Shown: one piece after another, positions 23,239 to 35,594 of the stretch | Layout: the number at the start of each line of letters is the position of its first letter | Position numbering within the stretch: position 1 is the stretch's first letter | Assembly (NCBI GenBank): GCA_951230915.1 | Contig: OX579633.1 | Location: 50,482,029-50,546,028 of the forward strand | Source: Antitrichia curtipendula | Taxonomy: Eukaryota > Streptophyta > Bryopsida > Hypnales > Leucodontaceae | Length of the DNA stretch: 64,000 bases | Direction: 5' to 3' | Notes under the pieces: model-generated | Seen by the model: only the letters and a program-made list of their open reading frames with translations | The model's database searches: none | What the model was told of the DNA's origin: nothing | Program-made: the position numbers and the translations under genes

Positions 23239-23922
23239 TCAAGTGTTGTAGCATTTTTGGTCGACCAAGGTGTCCACACCATTAGACTGCACCAGAGGTG
23301 ATTTCACAGTCAACAAACATCCAAAGTGAAGCCACTTGGACCGTCTGTCTGCAATCAAATACCGAGTATCGAAAAAAAACTCCATAGTCACATTACCAGT
23401 CCGCAACTCCTCCTCCATGACTGGCCCCAAATCCTGCTTCATCGTGAACTGATCCCCTATCAAATCCATCACCACGAACCGCTCCGCTTTCGGCTTCAGA
23501 GAGAATCCTAGTGGAACTGATTGTCGCAGAATGAGGCTGTTCTTGAATTTCACATCCACGTTCATGGTGCGATACGTTGAGAAACACTTGGTAACTGTGT
23601 TTCTGTTCCACGTTGAAAATGAGACATTGAACTTGGCATGCACCAGCCATCCTGGAGGGGACGTGTTATTGCTCTCTTGCAGAGTCATGTTGAAGATTCT
23701 CACATTCGCAAGTCCTATTCCAGGTGGTTTGTGACAGCGGCCCATGAGCACTGGGATCCATACGTAACTGAAAGAGATGATGGCTAAGAAAATGAGGAAC
23801 ACGAAGCTACCGCAACAAAAGCAGTAGAGACAGCCCACACATTTTCCACAACGTGAACTCAGTGATTGGGGGAATCGCACCACGACGTCGAAGCTCTCTT
23901 CCTGCACCCCATGACAAGACAT
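23239..23922 (-). CDS. LEA_2 / NDR1-HIN1-like (NHL) membrane protein
   Basis: The reading frame gives 227 residues from the ATG at 23920-23922. A short cytosolic N-terminus ending in a Cys-rich stretch (RCGKCVGCLYCFCC) leads into one membrane segment at about residues 36-58. The rest resembles the LEA_2 domain of plant NHL proteins: CHKPPGIGLANVRIFNMTL, then alternating beta-strand-like stretches (WLVHAKFNVSFSTWNRNTV, TMNVDVKFKNSLILR) and a Cys near the C-terminus. Such proteins are type II membrane proteins of the plasma membrane or secretory system, some linked to defence or stress. The frame stays open upstream to an acceptor TTGTGCAG near 24000, so a 5' UTR intron or a longer N-terminus is possible. 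Family assignment rests on topology and pattern, so it is moderate. Confidence 0.7.
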   Translation of the reverse strand: MSCHGVQEESFDVVVRFPQSLSSRCGKCVGCLYCFCCGSFVFLIFLAIISFSYVWIPVLMGRCHKPPGIGLANVRIFNMTLQESNNTSPPGWLVHAKFNVSFSTWNRNTVTKCFSTYRTMNVDVKFKNSLILRQSVPLGFSLKPKAERFVVMDLIGDQFTMKQDLGPVMEEELRTGNVTMEFFFDTRYLIADRRSKWLHFGCLLTVKSPLVQSNGVDTLVDQKCYNT

Positions 23923-24115
23923 TGGTATAGGCCACTGCTCCACTGGGCCTTCAAGCAAACCAGTTTTAATGCTGGTGTTGCCGAAGTGCCTGCACAACCA
24001 ACAAGTTGCTCGTAATTGACTTTACTAAGTCTGTCAACTTATTCTGCTAATTGTTTTGGAGGACGTCGAACTTGACCTAACGTCAATCTCGTAAAAAAGA
24101 AAGCATCTCTCTCAA

Positions 24116-24229
24116 AGATTCAAATATTGTCTAGGATGAATGAGAAGGAATTTGAACAAGACATTGACGTTAAGATTCAAATATTGCCTTGGATGAATGA
24201 GAAGGAATTTGAACGGAACATTGACATGA
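24116..24229 (+). repeat. 57-bp tandem duplication
   Basis: Two adjacent units, 24116-24172 and 24173-24229, both start AGATTCAAATATTG and share GATGAATGAGAAGGAATTTG. The 57-bp period is a multiple of three and falls in a short plus-strand open frame, but I do not recognise the peptide. Confidence 0.75.
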
Positions 24230-25616
24230 AGCACTTCGTTCATCATCAAGAGTATGAACTTCGAAACGCTTACGGGTTAAATTGGAGCAGTTCTGGGTAC
24301 CAAAACTTGTGAAATTCATTTGCACAAAACTCTAAAAACAATGACTGGTAGAGGCTTATGATTCACAGCACACGCCCAGTGCCAAAGTCGTGGAATTCTA
24401 CCAATTTAACGAAATTGACGTTCCTCAATTGACCAAACTCAGACAAAACCTTTCAGGTGGGCGGTCTGGACCATGAAGTGGATAGACCAATGAGCATCGA
24501 AGAAATTCCATCGTCATTTTTGACCTCCATTTCCATGTACTCACTACTACACAACCCTTGGGAAAATGTCAACAGTTGTACTACTTGACAACAAAATACC
24601 TTGCTATGACAAATTTTGAATCATGACATTTTGACGCATGGATGGCCAATCAAATACGAACTGAATAGAACTCAAAGACCATATCTATAAAACTTTCTTC
24701 TAACGAGAACTCACCACACAAAACATAGCTTGTTGCTACGTACAACAGTCTACCATTCAAGAATCCACCTCTTTCAATTACCAAGACCCCAAAAAACTCA
24801 AGGCAATCGATCAACAGAAAGCACGCTCAAAGGTAGATTCGAATTCTTTTACATACCTGAATTGAATCCCACAAGAGTACTTCTCAGTTGCAAATTTTTC
24901 TAGTAGAAACGCCTTGCTTTCCACCCGTCTTCGGAATCGCCAGGTGTCTACATGAGCGACATTTTGCAACTAGAGATTTTCAGAACAAGGACTAGTCGCA
25001 ATTTGCCTAACAAGATCACATTCTTTAGAAACGAAAGAGGGAAACTGACGCAGATAACATGCTCGAATAGGAAAAAGAAAATGGAATATATAAAATAAAT
25101 CCAGGTTGTGGGGGCCAGTTATGAATATGTACTTCGATCTCTACCATCTGTAAGTTCAGCTTGAGTGCTACCGATCAGGCTGAAAGAACTGTCGGCAGGG
25201 GGATTGCGCGTCGTGCCTACGAAGTAAACGCTTATGTTAGAGCTGACAAGGGTCGAGGAAGACGTTTAGCTGACGAAAACCTAGAAAGACTCGGCGGACT
25301 GACTCGGACGGAGTGGAGCCTGTTTTGGGGTCAAGTTTTCATCCAAAATTTCATCCATCTATTTTTATCCAGGGTTGATCAAAGAACCTTCTTTTCTGAT
25401 TTCTGGGCCAATCTTTTCCCCAGAATAATACCTCATTTTGGCATGGCTGCTTACATATCAAGAAAAATGGGTGACAAAATGGATGAAATTGTCAAATTCT
25501 TCTCTAAAAAAAATATTAAATTTATCCACATATGGATGAAAGTTACTAATAATTGATAACATTGTAGATGAACATATACGGATGACACTACATGTGGTGT
25601 TTTATTTTGGACTAGT

Positions 25617-25830
25617 GTCACCCCTATTGGCCTCACTGCACAAGTCAATTTGGAGTGGAAGGAAGTCAAAGAGTTTGGAATTTGTTAGACTCAGCAAAAT
25701 TTTGCCCAAAATAATGTCACCCACATTGGCCATATTGCATATTGCACACATCAATTTTGAGAGGGACAAAGTTAGAGAGGTTAGAATTTGTCAAACTCAG
25801 TGCAATATCATCCAAAATAAAAATTCTACC
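25617..25830. repeat. Diverged tandem duplication of about 100 bp
   Basis: Units at about 25617-25715 and 25716-25830 both run from GTCACCC and TTGGCC through CAAATT-like and TTAGACTCAG/CAAACTCAG stretches to CCAAAATAA. The copies are clearly related but diverged. Confidence 0.6.
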
Positions 25831-26039
25831 TAAATGCATTCCAGGTTGCAAATGACTATCAAAAATGACTACTAATGATAAAGTAGAAGAAATTGGTTGG
25901 ATGCATTGATTTATCATATTCATCCATATCATCCTAATTTGTCCCAAGTCACAATGTTTTAAGCTAGGACAAGTGGAAATATTATTATTTTGTACAATAT
26001 TCTACTACTTTCCACAAAGCATCCATCCATTAGGTTAGG

Positions 26040-27065
26040 CTGTTTGTTTTGTTTGTTTTGTTCATTTGTTTGTTATAGTGAGATCTCCTAGACCATGTGT
26101 CCCCTAGTTGTGTGCTTGGTACCATCGGAAAGCTCTTGGCAAGGAGGGATGCATGCGCTTTGTTTTGTGGTGTTTGGACCTACAATGTGAAAGTTATGAA
26201 TTTTTGAGTTTTTTTTTTATTTTTAAAAATTAGAAAATTACTTTAACTTTTCTTTTGAAAATGGCAATGGCACAAGGCACACTAGTCCATCCATTGAATT
26301 AGATTTGTTTTGTTTTTGTTTGTTACGATGAAATCTCCTAGACCATGTGTCCTCCGGTTGTGTGCTTGATACCATCGGAAAGCCCTCGCTAAGGAAGGGT
26401 GCATGGGCTTTGTTTTGTGGCATTTGAACATATAGTGTAAAAGTTATTGAATTTCAAAGTTTTTGTGAATTAAAAAATTATTTTTATTTAGATTTTGGTT
26501 GTGGCAGCAACACATGGCACACTAGTAAAGAAAAAATTGCAAAGAACATTATTTTTTTGTACAATATTCTACTACTTTCCACAAAGCACCCATATCTTAA
26601 ATTAGGCTATTTGTTTTGTTTGTTTATTACAATGAAATCTCCTAGGTAGTATATCCCCAATCATGTTTTTGGTATTGTTGGAAAGCTATATGCAAGGAAG
26701 TGTGCACAGGCTTTGCTTTGTGGCATTTGGACCTAGATATTGAATTTCTAAATTTTTATGAATTAAAAAAAAAAATTACTTCTAATTTAACTGTGACAAT
26801 GGCACAAGACACACTAGTATTACTTTAAGTTAGATTATTTTGCTTTGTTTATTACAATGAGATCTCCTGAACTGTGAGTCCTCGAATCATGTTTATGATA
26901 TTGTTGTAAAGTCCTTAGCAAGGAAGGGTACATAGACTTGGTTTCACAACGTTCCAACTCACAGAAGAAAAGATATTGAATTTCAAAGTTTTTATGGATT
27001 AAAAAATTAGAAAATTACTTCAACTTTTATTTTGGTTGTGACAACAGCACAAGGCACACTTGTAA
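26040..27065 (+). repeat. Tandem array of ~250-bp units (four copies)
   Basis: Units start near 26081, 26330, 26633 and 26858 at ATCTCCT. Each then carries CCATCGGAAAGCTCT or a variant, GGCAAGGAGGG, GCTTTGTTTTGTGG and a GAAAGTTATGAATT-like stretch. They end in a purine-rich tail and GGCACACTAGT. Periods vary from 225 to 303 bp. Three more units of the same family lie at 56155-56900, so this is a dispersed satellite-like or internally repetitive element. Confidence 0.8.
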
Positions 27066-27804
27066 AGATAAAACTGCAAAGAACATGATCTAAATCAACC
27101 AAGAACAAGTTAAAATCTTTTGAAAATAGAATATTTGCATTCTTGGGTGATGTATGCTGTACAAATATGAATGAAGGAGAAGAAAACATTGACATGTTAA
27201 TGCAAGAGAGATTACAACAAGTTGAGCCATATTCTAATCTATATTGAAATATTGGTCACCTTGAATTGTTTATTTTTGCAAGGACTAAAATGGCACCCAC
27301 CCAACCTCCATTGGTGAAAAACAATGTAAGGTGTTCTCTAAACGGCAAGGAATTCCAACGTATTGCATGACACAAGTACACAAATGCCAAACATTCTCTT
27401 GTAAACTTCTAAAACCAATAACCTTAACAGTAATGGTAACCTTTTAACTTACAGTGCTATCAACCCTATTGTAAAAAAAAGATCCAAAACGACTTTCGCC
27501 ACCAATTCGTTGGACAATTTTCGATTGATTACAGTTTTTATCATTGACACAAAGGTCAGTACACCCACTTTGACAAAAATAAAAGCAAAACTCTATTTAA
27601 CTCCTATGTCTCAACAACCAAACACCCAAGTCTCCCATCAGAACTAGAAAGTACGTTTGTCATCTTGTACTTTTTGCAGACAATTTTTCCCAAAATTTGA
27701 CAAACTATTTTTAGCTTCAAGAATTGAACCATGGGGGCAAGGAGCAAGGGAAGCAAGAAAGCTTTCCTGCCATTCTTTCATTGGTTAACCACCTGGTTTG
27801 AGTT
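27066..27804. other. AT-rich intergenic DNA and fructokinase 3' flank
   Basis: I see no gene. The part next to 27804 is the probable 3' UTR of the fructokinase gene. Confidence 0.5.
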
Positions 27805-30800
27805 TCATGCAACAGGAGAATTGCGAAACCTCCATCTTTGGTAACCTTGCCAGGATGGGTCAGTTTGAGAACTAGTCGCAGCACATGGTCTTCCTGAAAA
27901 AAGTACAAAAGTACAAAAAGGTACAAATTCATCAAAATGCACTAAAACGAAGTTGCATCATATGCATGTGCATAGGTATTTTGTTGGAAAACTTCCAAAC
28001 AATGCAATAAGTGTTCTCAAATGTACTAAATACACTCTATGATATTATGGTGTTAGATGGAACTCAATTTAGTATGAGATATATTTTACATAGAGCATGA
28101 CTTTACTTAGCATCCTCGTGACAGTATCCCTGTCAGGCATGGATGGAATTGCTCCTCGCTCTGTGGTTGTAATAGCTCCACAAGCATTAGCAAATATTAG
28201 AGCTTCCCTCAAACGCAGTTCATCCTGATATTTCAGACCATTGATTAGAAACGTCTAAACAGACTTCTGCATTTCAAGTCAAAGACTTGAATCTGTATTA
28301 GAAAATATACCCAGTTCAGGGTTTTATAACTTGGGTCAGAATGTGCCACTGTACTCCATATAAATCATTGGGTATTTACCAATTTCTGGAAACCTACATC
28401 AATTTCCAGCAAGGCTAATCAATTGGGCTTACTATTCCACTTTTTCATGTAGAAATAGAGAGGCAACTTCTGCACCAATTAAGTCTTGCGACTCAGGGAA
28501 GGTAGGATATAAAAAAACATCCAGAAAAATATATATGCATCTTATCTACTTCATAGAATCCATGAAACATCAAATTTGAATTTCAGCTGTCGTTAAGAGC
28601 CTTGTACTAACATCAATGATGCCGAAATCCTTCACGAGGCTGCTCAAAATGCCAGCACAGAATGCATCACCGGCCCCAGTTGTGTCGACGACCTGAACTT
28701 TAATACCCCCCACTTTACCTTTATGTCTCTGCAGGTTCACATCAACATCCTCGTAGAATTAGTGCATCCATGGACAGATGTCTGATCAGAGGATTAACAA
28801 GCCCCGCCCTAATAGTGACCACAGTTCACACAAGATAACGAATATCACCTCATTCTCAACTATATTGTCACAATCCCTGTATCTAAAGGACGGGAGACTC
28901 TGCATCTAAAGGAGTCCATACGTTCTCGCAATTATTGGGATAAAATCAGCGCATGAGCTACATATTGTTGCTCTCCAAATACGTACGAGCTCTCAGACCT
29001 GTTACTTGCGAGAGGAATAATAGTAATTCTAAATATAATGCAGATATGAGAAATCCTGGCAGAGCTGCGTACTTACTAGACTACATTCTGCTGGAAAGCA
29101 AAACCATCCTCCGAGAAAAATATTCGCACCTGAGTGTAATACCGACATCCCTCAGCACCTTCAGTCACCAGCATCAACTTGCATTGAGGATGAAACATTC
29201 TCATGTTATTCTCATCCTTCGTCGGGTCCCCACCGGTGAGAAATATCATCTCCTCATCGCTTACCTTCAAAGCACCATTTCACATGCAAACATCTCTGAT
29301 ATCAGAGATTCTCAACCAATGCATCATGTCGAATATTCCGAACAATTCATATCATGTTTTGTTCACAGCCTAAGTCCCTACGCCATAGGCATAGAATACG
29401 TAGTGTTCCTCTAAATTTGGAAGCAGTTCGAACATTTGAAGCGCCCCGTAACTAAGAGGCATAAAACTGTTAAGCAATTAGTAAGAAATTCATTTCAAGG
29501 AAGACATATTGATAGATAATACTAATTATCTATGCTGACCCCGTCAGATGCCCAGACTGGATTAATATTATGCAAAAGTGAATTTTTCTTCTACACAAGT
29601 TATTCGGAGATCACTCCATGGACTCGGATTCTAAAAATAAAATTAGACCATAATTCTTGTGCTCAATAATTGCTGTAGCTGTAGGTAGCAACAACTACTT
29701 AAGAACTTAAGAATGTGACACACTAGAGTACATCGCTGACAATAACCTTCAAATCCCCACCTTGATGATATCAGCTTGATCCCAAATACTCTTAATCCCA
29801 GCTTTAGCAGCCTCTGGTGAAGGCCAAAGAGGCAATCGAAGATTCGGATCATATGACAACAAGCACCCTCCTTCCCTGGCGATCCTCATAGCTTCCAAAT
29901 GTGTTGATCGTGAAGGCTCAGTGATCAAGCTAATAGATCCGTAGTGCATTATAGAAGCCTGAAGATAACATTTGATCGATTCATAAATATTGATGCAGTG
30001 CTCGACAATCATTCACCTCAGTCGTCGATGACAACAGAGTATGCGATTTTCATTGCCATGAATAGCAAACAGTCTAAACCAGAAAAAAAAATTCAAGACT
30101 TGACACATGAAATTAAACAGAACGGAAAAATAACTTAACTCTTTGAACGTTCCAGTTGTAAACATTCCGCTGAGAAAGAAGTTAATTCAGTACCTGCTTG
30201 AGAAGATCAGTATCAAGTTCCTTCACCTCGAACAGCATGTCTGCACTGGGGTTCCGATAGAACATGAATTCTCGTTCCCCATCAGCCCGCAGCGTCACAA
30301 ATGCCAGTGCAGTCCTAGCATTTGGATCAAAGCGACAACCTTTTGTTTCCACCCTGTTCTCTTTCAACACCTCCACCAACATGTACCCAAATTCATCATC
30401 TCCAACCTGTAACCATCAAGCTAGCTTCAATGAGTCGTTTTCAATTTTCGTGACCAAGAAGAATGCGAAGGCCACAAATACACACCTAACTGACTACGTC
30501 CACCTTGGCGATCAACAGGCGCTCAATTAGCATGTGTGCACGATTTTCGGTTGTGATAGTCAAGGATTTCAAAAGAAAGTGCGAAGTGCACCGACCTTTC
30601 TTGCTGATTAAGAAAATCAAATACAATATTCTTCCCGTAAGAACAAAGATGATAAGGATGGAAGCATCTCGCAGAATTGGACATCCACTTCATAAGTACA
30701 TTGATGGTCCGTGTGGTAATCACTCATACCTAGTATTTGTAGTTGGTGAGCCAGTAGTGTTTGATACCTTGCCAACGAAGGCGGCATTTCCCCCAAGCTT

Positions 30801-31438
30801 TGCAACCCCAACGGCCACGTTCGCGGGTGCACCTCCAGGCGCTTTCTTGAATGCTGGGGCATCAGCGAGAGAAACTCCTCCCACAGTTGGCACAAAATCA
30901 ATGAGCAACTCACCAAAGCACACCACCAATTCATTTTTGCGAACTGCGCAGACACAACACGAGTTCAACAACGAAGCATGCCTCCTGCCGAGCAATGAAA
31001 ATCGAGTAGAATGTGAACATCAGAGAAAATCGAACTTCACTGTCTGCGATACAGATCAGATGTAATGCTTCATAACTCATCTCTAAATTCATATCTCGAT
31101 GCTTGCCACCAGCAGAAATTTTCACTTGACAAGCTCGAAACTATCAAACTACAGTAGGATCACTCTCTGCATTTAATGCATTCCCCGAAACCGCACTGCC
31201 AGAACAATTATCTCCAAACTTCGAAAGTGAAATCGAATAGCCAGAATCTCGCGAAAAGTTTGAACAGAAGGTAAGGCTCAGAAGAGAGACGAGGATGTTG
31301 CTCACCTTCAGGAGAAATGCGACATGGCGAGAAATCGAAATATCTACTGGGGGAGGCACCTCTTGAAGTGACTCCCCTGCCACGAGGCGGTGAGTGATTA
31401 CACGTCCTGCCCCGAGTAGGGGAGATGTTCGGACTCAT
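27805..31438 (-). CDS. FRK: Fructokinase (PfkB family), probably plastid-targeted
   Basis: Eight exons read in frame with GT-AG junctions: 31306-31438, 30768-30943, 30194-30406, 29761-29958, 29130-29264, 28612-28728, 28107-28224 and 27805-27893, for 392 residues. The enzyme phosphorylates fructose to fructose-6-phosphate with ATP. Seen: [16 protein letters not shown] at residues 50-65, PfkB signature 1 [16 protein letters not shown] (81-96), [30 protein letters not shown], and signature 2 [10 protein letters not shown] with the catalytic Asp about 306. The first 45 residues are rich in Ser, Arg and Pro with almost no acidic residues, like a chloroplast transit peptide, as in plastid plant fructokinases. 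Exon 1 to 2 splicing restores phase exactly. The last exon adds a short basic tail; readthrough of exon 7 is the alternative and would give a different C-terminus. Confidence 0.9.
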
Positions 31439-34175
31439 AAATGAGAAGATCTATTACGTGAGGAAAGGAACTTCTCAGATGCTAAACAAACGTGCAGAGA
31501 CCCATGTAAAAAAGAAGAGGAAATCATAATAGGTGGATTCGAAGAGAGCTGTACATGGCATGGATTTGAAGAGACACTGCTGCCAAAATATGCAAAGCCA
31601 TGGCACCTTATTCTATGCTTATCCCTACATCTTCCTCTTCAGTTATCACAGACACCGCAGTCGAATTTCTCGTATAAAACCCCACCTCTGAAGTGAAAAA
31701 CGGTACCCTAACCGCCAATTGCCACCCGCGAACCGGCACCGCCACGCAGCACGCATATCGACCAACTCCAGACAGAACAACCAGCAATTCAAAATTTGAC
31801 ACTCATCAGGATCACACTCTTCACAGAAGTTATCAGCCTCCGATTGTACTAAGCACATCACGCTTCCTTGCTGCTGATGCGTATAATCGAGCGGCAACGT
31901 CTGATGCATGGTGCGTGGAGAAGACTTGGCAGACGTGATGCAAATGATGTGAAAGCTGCAAAAACAGTAAACGTGAAAAAGCTGCAATTCATGTCAACTG
32001 TGGCGATGTTCAATTACACAAACGTGGGACGGAATTGCAAGAAGCGGACGTTATAGTAAGAATCTGTCTGCATACCTCGTGCTTTTCGTTGGGCATTGCT
32101 ACTGCAACCCGTCTGTTACGTGTTGATCTCGGATGATATGGTGCTCGTTCTGGTGTCCATCTACTGGTATACGCTGATCTGGAAGATTACCCTAAAGACT
32201 CCCCTTTGGAAGATTACCCTAAAGTGCCCATTTTAACACTCGTAACGTTGGGTGAACTACTGCGTAGTTTACTGGACTGAATTCCATCATGGATTTGCTG
32301 CACATCCTCGCCGTATTCGATCAATTTGTTTGAACCTGAACGGTGAATGTACCAATCAGAATTCAGCCGATGGTTTGAGACAGCATAGATGGAGATAGCC
32401 TGGATACATGTGACCTAATTTTGAAGCCTACAATACAGAGGGGACCTATTTTGTTGAGAGTGAGCATGAGCATCTGCATGAATACCCCCCAAGAAGAATC
32501 TGAAAATAATTGCAAGCAAACCGGAGCCTCAAATTATGTTGAATTCCAGAGTCAGCTTACCCCCAAATGATGACCTGTGTTGCCCACCAATTTTGAGGCT
32601 CCAACCGAATATTCCACAGCTTGAGCTTGGGAAGCTGATTTACAGGATATGACGAATTTTCTGGACTGCTTCACTGCCCAAGGAAGTATGATCCACTAGC
32701 ACGAACTCCATGTAGCTTGTTGTCTCATAATAAGGTCATTTCCCCCATGCTGTCCGAGTGCTTCAGGCTTCCAAAAGCATATTTATTCGGAAATCCGTGA
32801 TATCATACTGTATCTGTATGACAATGCTAATCGCAACTGCAGAAATTCGATAAAATAGAAAGGATCAAACGACAGAACCCCGCAAGGTTCCACTGAGCCT
32901 CTTCGACAGGGCGAAGCAACAAATTTTGATTTTGACTTCGCTCCCAAAATCAATTCTGGGTCGAAGCAACAAATGCACGAATACTCCGGTACTACCTTAC
33001 CAGTTGCTGCAGAGATCTTTCGTTTACCAATCACTACAAACAACTTTCATCAACAGTAAAGAAAGAATATGTGGATTGCTTTTCTTTACGGTTGACGAAC
33101 GATAAACAATCCACATATTCTTTTCTTAAACTTCACGCGTTATATCAATAACATTTCAAGCTATATTTGGAAAAGTAACACCTAAAGTCAAACTCATTGA
33201 CAGGATCAGTGTAGTCTTTTCAAAAGAAATGCATTTGTGTCGACTGGAAATTCCACCAATACAAGAACTACACATTCATTGAAGAGACTAGAAATAAGAA
33301 GTCAGGCGTATTGGTTCATCTCATATCAGTAATGGAACTCAACATCGCTGATAGCTAGAAAATCTGAGAACATATGACTCCATATCCACAGGCATCCATC
33401 GCTATTCACCCCGGCATGACAGACTGCTGCACACCTGACCGAAGGCGAATTTGAGAGCAGTGATGCATTAACGTCTTTCGGCGATTAACAAATAAGACAC
33501 AATTAATAATTATAATAAGTCACAAAGCTCAGAACCATCCCAAGAAATAGGTGAAAATTATCACAAGTGAACAGAATTTCCCATTCATGTAGCACACAAT
33601 CATGTACTTCGCCTACTACTGACAAGTCCCATCAAGCAATTGCTTGAATTCGTTTAAAACACAGTGGATAACGGGAAACCTGTAAATCCGCTCCAAATGG
33701 AGAACCTAAAACTTGATTATTGCGATGAGCTTTTGGTGATATCACCCGCAGAATGCAAAATCCAGAGCCGGAGCTTCCCAGATGAGGACAGCGAGCTCCA
33801 ATCCCAAACACCATATCACGTGCAGAAGATTCTATCTTCAGATAAAACCAAGAGTTGGTGCGCGATTTTCCTTTGAGTTGCTTCTGCTCCAAATGTATAC
33901 ATGCATGCTTTCAGTTCAAGAAGAAAACTGCATGATGCTCTGGTGTTGTAATAAACCTAGAAATTTCATAGACAGCCCGACGCAATTGAATATTTGGAAA
34001 AACTGGAAGCCAATCCCCAGCCTGCAAACAATCCAAACGCACCAGAAAACCGAACAGGAAGTCACCGGTAGTACTATATGCTAGTGTCTACTGACGAAAG
34101 CGGTCTTACCGGCTAGCGCTCCAGATTTCGAAAGTGATCCGTGAAGAGCAAATGAATTCTGACCTCCACGAGGTC
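31439..34175. other. Intergenic DNA between fructokinase and DUS2
   Basis: This contains the fructokinase promoter side, a near-exact duplication of about 26 bp around GGAAGATTACCCTAAAG (about 32180-32225), and a hairpin at 33062-33123. It ends with the probable 3' UTR of the DUS gene. Short open frames (32783-33043, 33632-33892) show no family features. Confidence 0.45.
33062..33123. repeat. Perfect 17-bp inverted repeat (hairpin)
   Basis: Arms 33062-33078 (AAAGAATATGTGGATTG) and 33107-33123 are exact reverse complements around a 28-bp loop. It lies in intergenic DNA. A small fold-back MITE remnant is the simplest reading. Confidence 0.75.
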
Positions 34176-35174
34176 CTAAGGACAATCTTCTGTGCTATAT
34201 GTGAGCTCGCTTTGACCACGAGAGACCTCTAATTCTCTGCAATTGCTCTCAAATCCATACATACGCGCGACATCGGCTAGGGTTTTGCAGCGAGTGAGCG
34301 TCTTGCCCTCGGAGAATTCCAAACAGGAGTGATGCATGATCATCTCCTTCAACGTGTGCTTGGTCCAGTGCACATCGTTCTCCCACTCCACACACTTCTT
34401 GACGTACTCCCTCTTCACATCCTCCCAAAACAGCTTCCCCTCCGGCCGAAACACAGAAGCATTCCAAACAGCACCCCGCGCCACCATCACCGATGAGGCG
34501 CCCGTCGCATCCTTGATCCGCTGAAAGTCGGAATAGTCTGTCACATCCCCGTTGGCTATCACTGGAATTGACAACGCCGACACGACCTCCTCAATCCCGT
34601 CCCAATTAGCAGGATCTCGAGGCCTGTCCGCGACTCTTCTTCCGTGCACGGCCAAGGCCGCGACGCCGGTCTGCTCAATACCGCGCGCCAGCTCCACCGT
34701 CTCCCCGTAAGTCTCCAGCAACCGAATCTTACACGTCACTGGAATGTTCACGTTGCGTTTCAAAGTCGTCAAGATATCATGGATCACCTCAGGCTTCGCC
34801 AAGAGCGCCGCGCCCATGCCTCCGCTAGTCGAAAAGCTCTTCGGACATCCCATGTTCACATCAAAGGCGGCAATATCGCCGGCCACCATATTGGCCACCT
34901 TCAAACACCGCACGGCATCCGAAGTCCCGACCTGAAACACAACGCGATGCTTCTCCGCGTCGCAGGTGCGGAAGACGACCTCCTTGCTGGCGTTCTCCAC
35001 GAAATCCACCGTCCCTAGAGCTTCATTCACGACGCGGTCACACCGCAAAAACTTATGATCCACTATCTCCTCGCCGTAGGTGATGTCCGCCCCGTACTCT
35101 GCCGCCAACATGCGGAACGGGAGGCCCCCGACCCGCACCATCGGCGCCAGAATATGCTTTCCCCTATACTCCAT
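34176..35174 (-). CDS. DUS2: tRNA-dihydrouridine synthase 2-like (DUS2)
   Basis: This is a single-exon gene of 332 residues. The enzyme is an FMN-dependent reductase that makes dihydrouridine in the D-loop of cytoplasmic tRNA (U20 in characterised DUS2). Seen: LAPMVRVGGLPFRMLA at the N-terminus, FDVNMGCPKSFSTSGGMGA with the catalytic Cys at about 110, VTCKIRL with the FMN-contacting Lys at about 149, VHGRR with His 177, IPVIANGDV and ASSVMVARGA. The pattern matches DUS2 rather than DUS1, DUS3 or DUS4. Length agrees with a core DUS domain plus helical domain; the C-terminal double-stranded-RNA-binding domain of animal DUS2 is absent. The start follows directly with the conserved barrel, so the ATG at 35172-35174 is well placed. 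Confidence 0.93.
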   Translation of the reverse strand: MEYRGKHILAPMVRVGGLPFRMLAAEYGADITYGEEIVDHKFLRCDRVVNEALGTVDFVENASKEVVFRTCDAEKHRVVFQVGTSDAVRCLKVANMVAGDIAAFDVNMGCPKSFSTSGGMGAALLAKPEVIHDILTTLKRNVNIPVTCKIRLLETYGETVELARGIEQTGVAALAVHGRRVADRPRDPANWDGIEEVVSALSIPVIANGDVTDYSDFQRIKDATGASSVMVARGAVWNASVFRPEGKLFWEDVKREYVKKCVEWENDVHWTKHTLKEMIMHHSCLEFSEGKTLTRCKTLADVARMYGFESNCRELEVSRGQSELTYSTEDCP

Positions 35175-35594
35175 CGCGGAGCGCCTCCTCTAACTCTACA
35201 AAGACGAGGAACTACTATTACATACATCTCGGAAAGAAACATAGTGCAAGAACAATGAAAAGCTTGAAACCCTAGAGTATTGAAAAGTGAAATTGGACAC
35301 TGTTCGAAAAGTAAAATGTCGGAGATGAATGAAGCGCACTTCTGTAACGTGCGATTGATGAGTAGTGCTGCATAATGATGTTGTGGTGTTCTTGCAGAAC
35401 TTGCAAATGACAATTTTATTGAGCAGAACGAAAAAATGAGATTATTTAATCTACGTAAGCGAACTTAGACTAGTCCGAGCCCTATGTATACAATGCTCGA
35501 AGCCGAATCCCTACCTACGCCTGAGTGTTCACTCTCTACCTTCCAAAACTGATATGGTCAACTAAAAAGAATTTTTGATTTGAAACTATCATGC
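35175..35594. promoter_or_regulatory. DUS2 promoter and epimerase 3' UTR
   Basis: This 420-bp gap must hold the DUS2 promoter and the 3' end of the epimerase transcript, both on the minus strand. A telo-box-like AAACCCTAG lies at 35267-35275, about 95 bp upstream of the DUS2 ATG. No gene fits here. Confidence 0.45.

Larger units (their letters stand above)
23998..26039. other. Intergenic DNA right of the LEA_2 gene
   Basis: No conserved gene is visible. It includes a 57-bp tandem duplication (24116-24229), a GC-richer island at 25160-25330 that may be a leader or promoter remnant (a TATAAAATAAAT stretch lies at about 25088), and a ~100-bp tandem duplication (25617-25830). Confidence 0.4.

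Noticed and set aside
34644..35018. Plus-strand ORF opposite DUS2
   Set aside because: It lies entirely antisense to the well-conserved DUS2 frame.
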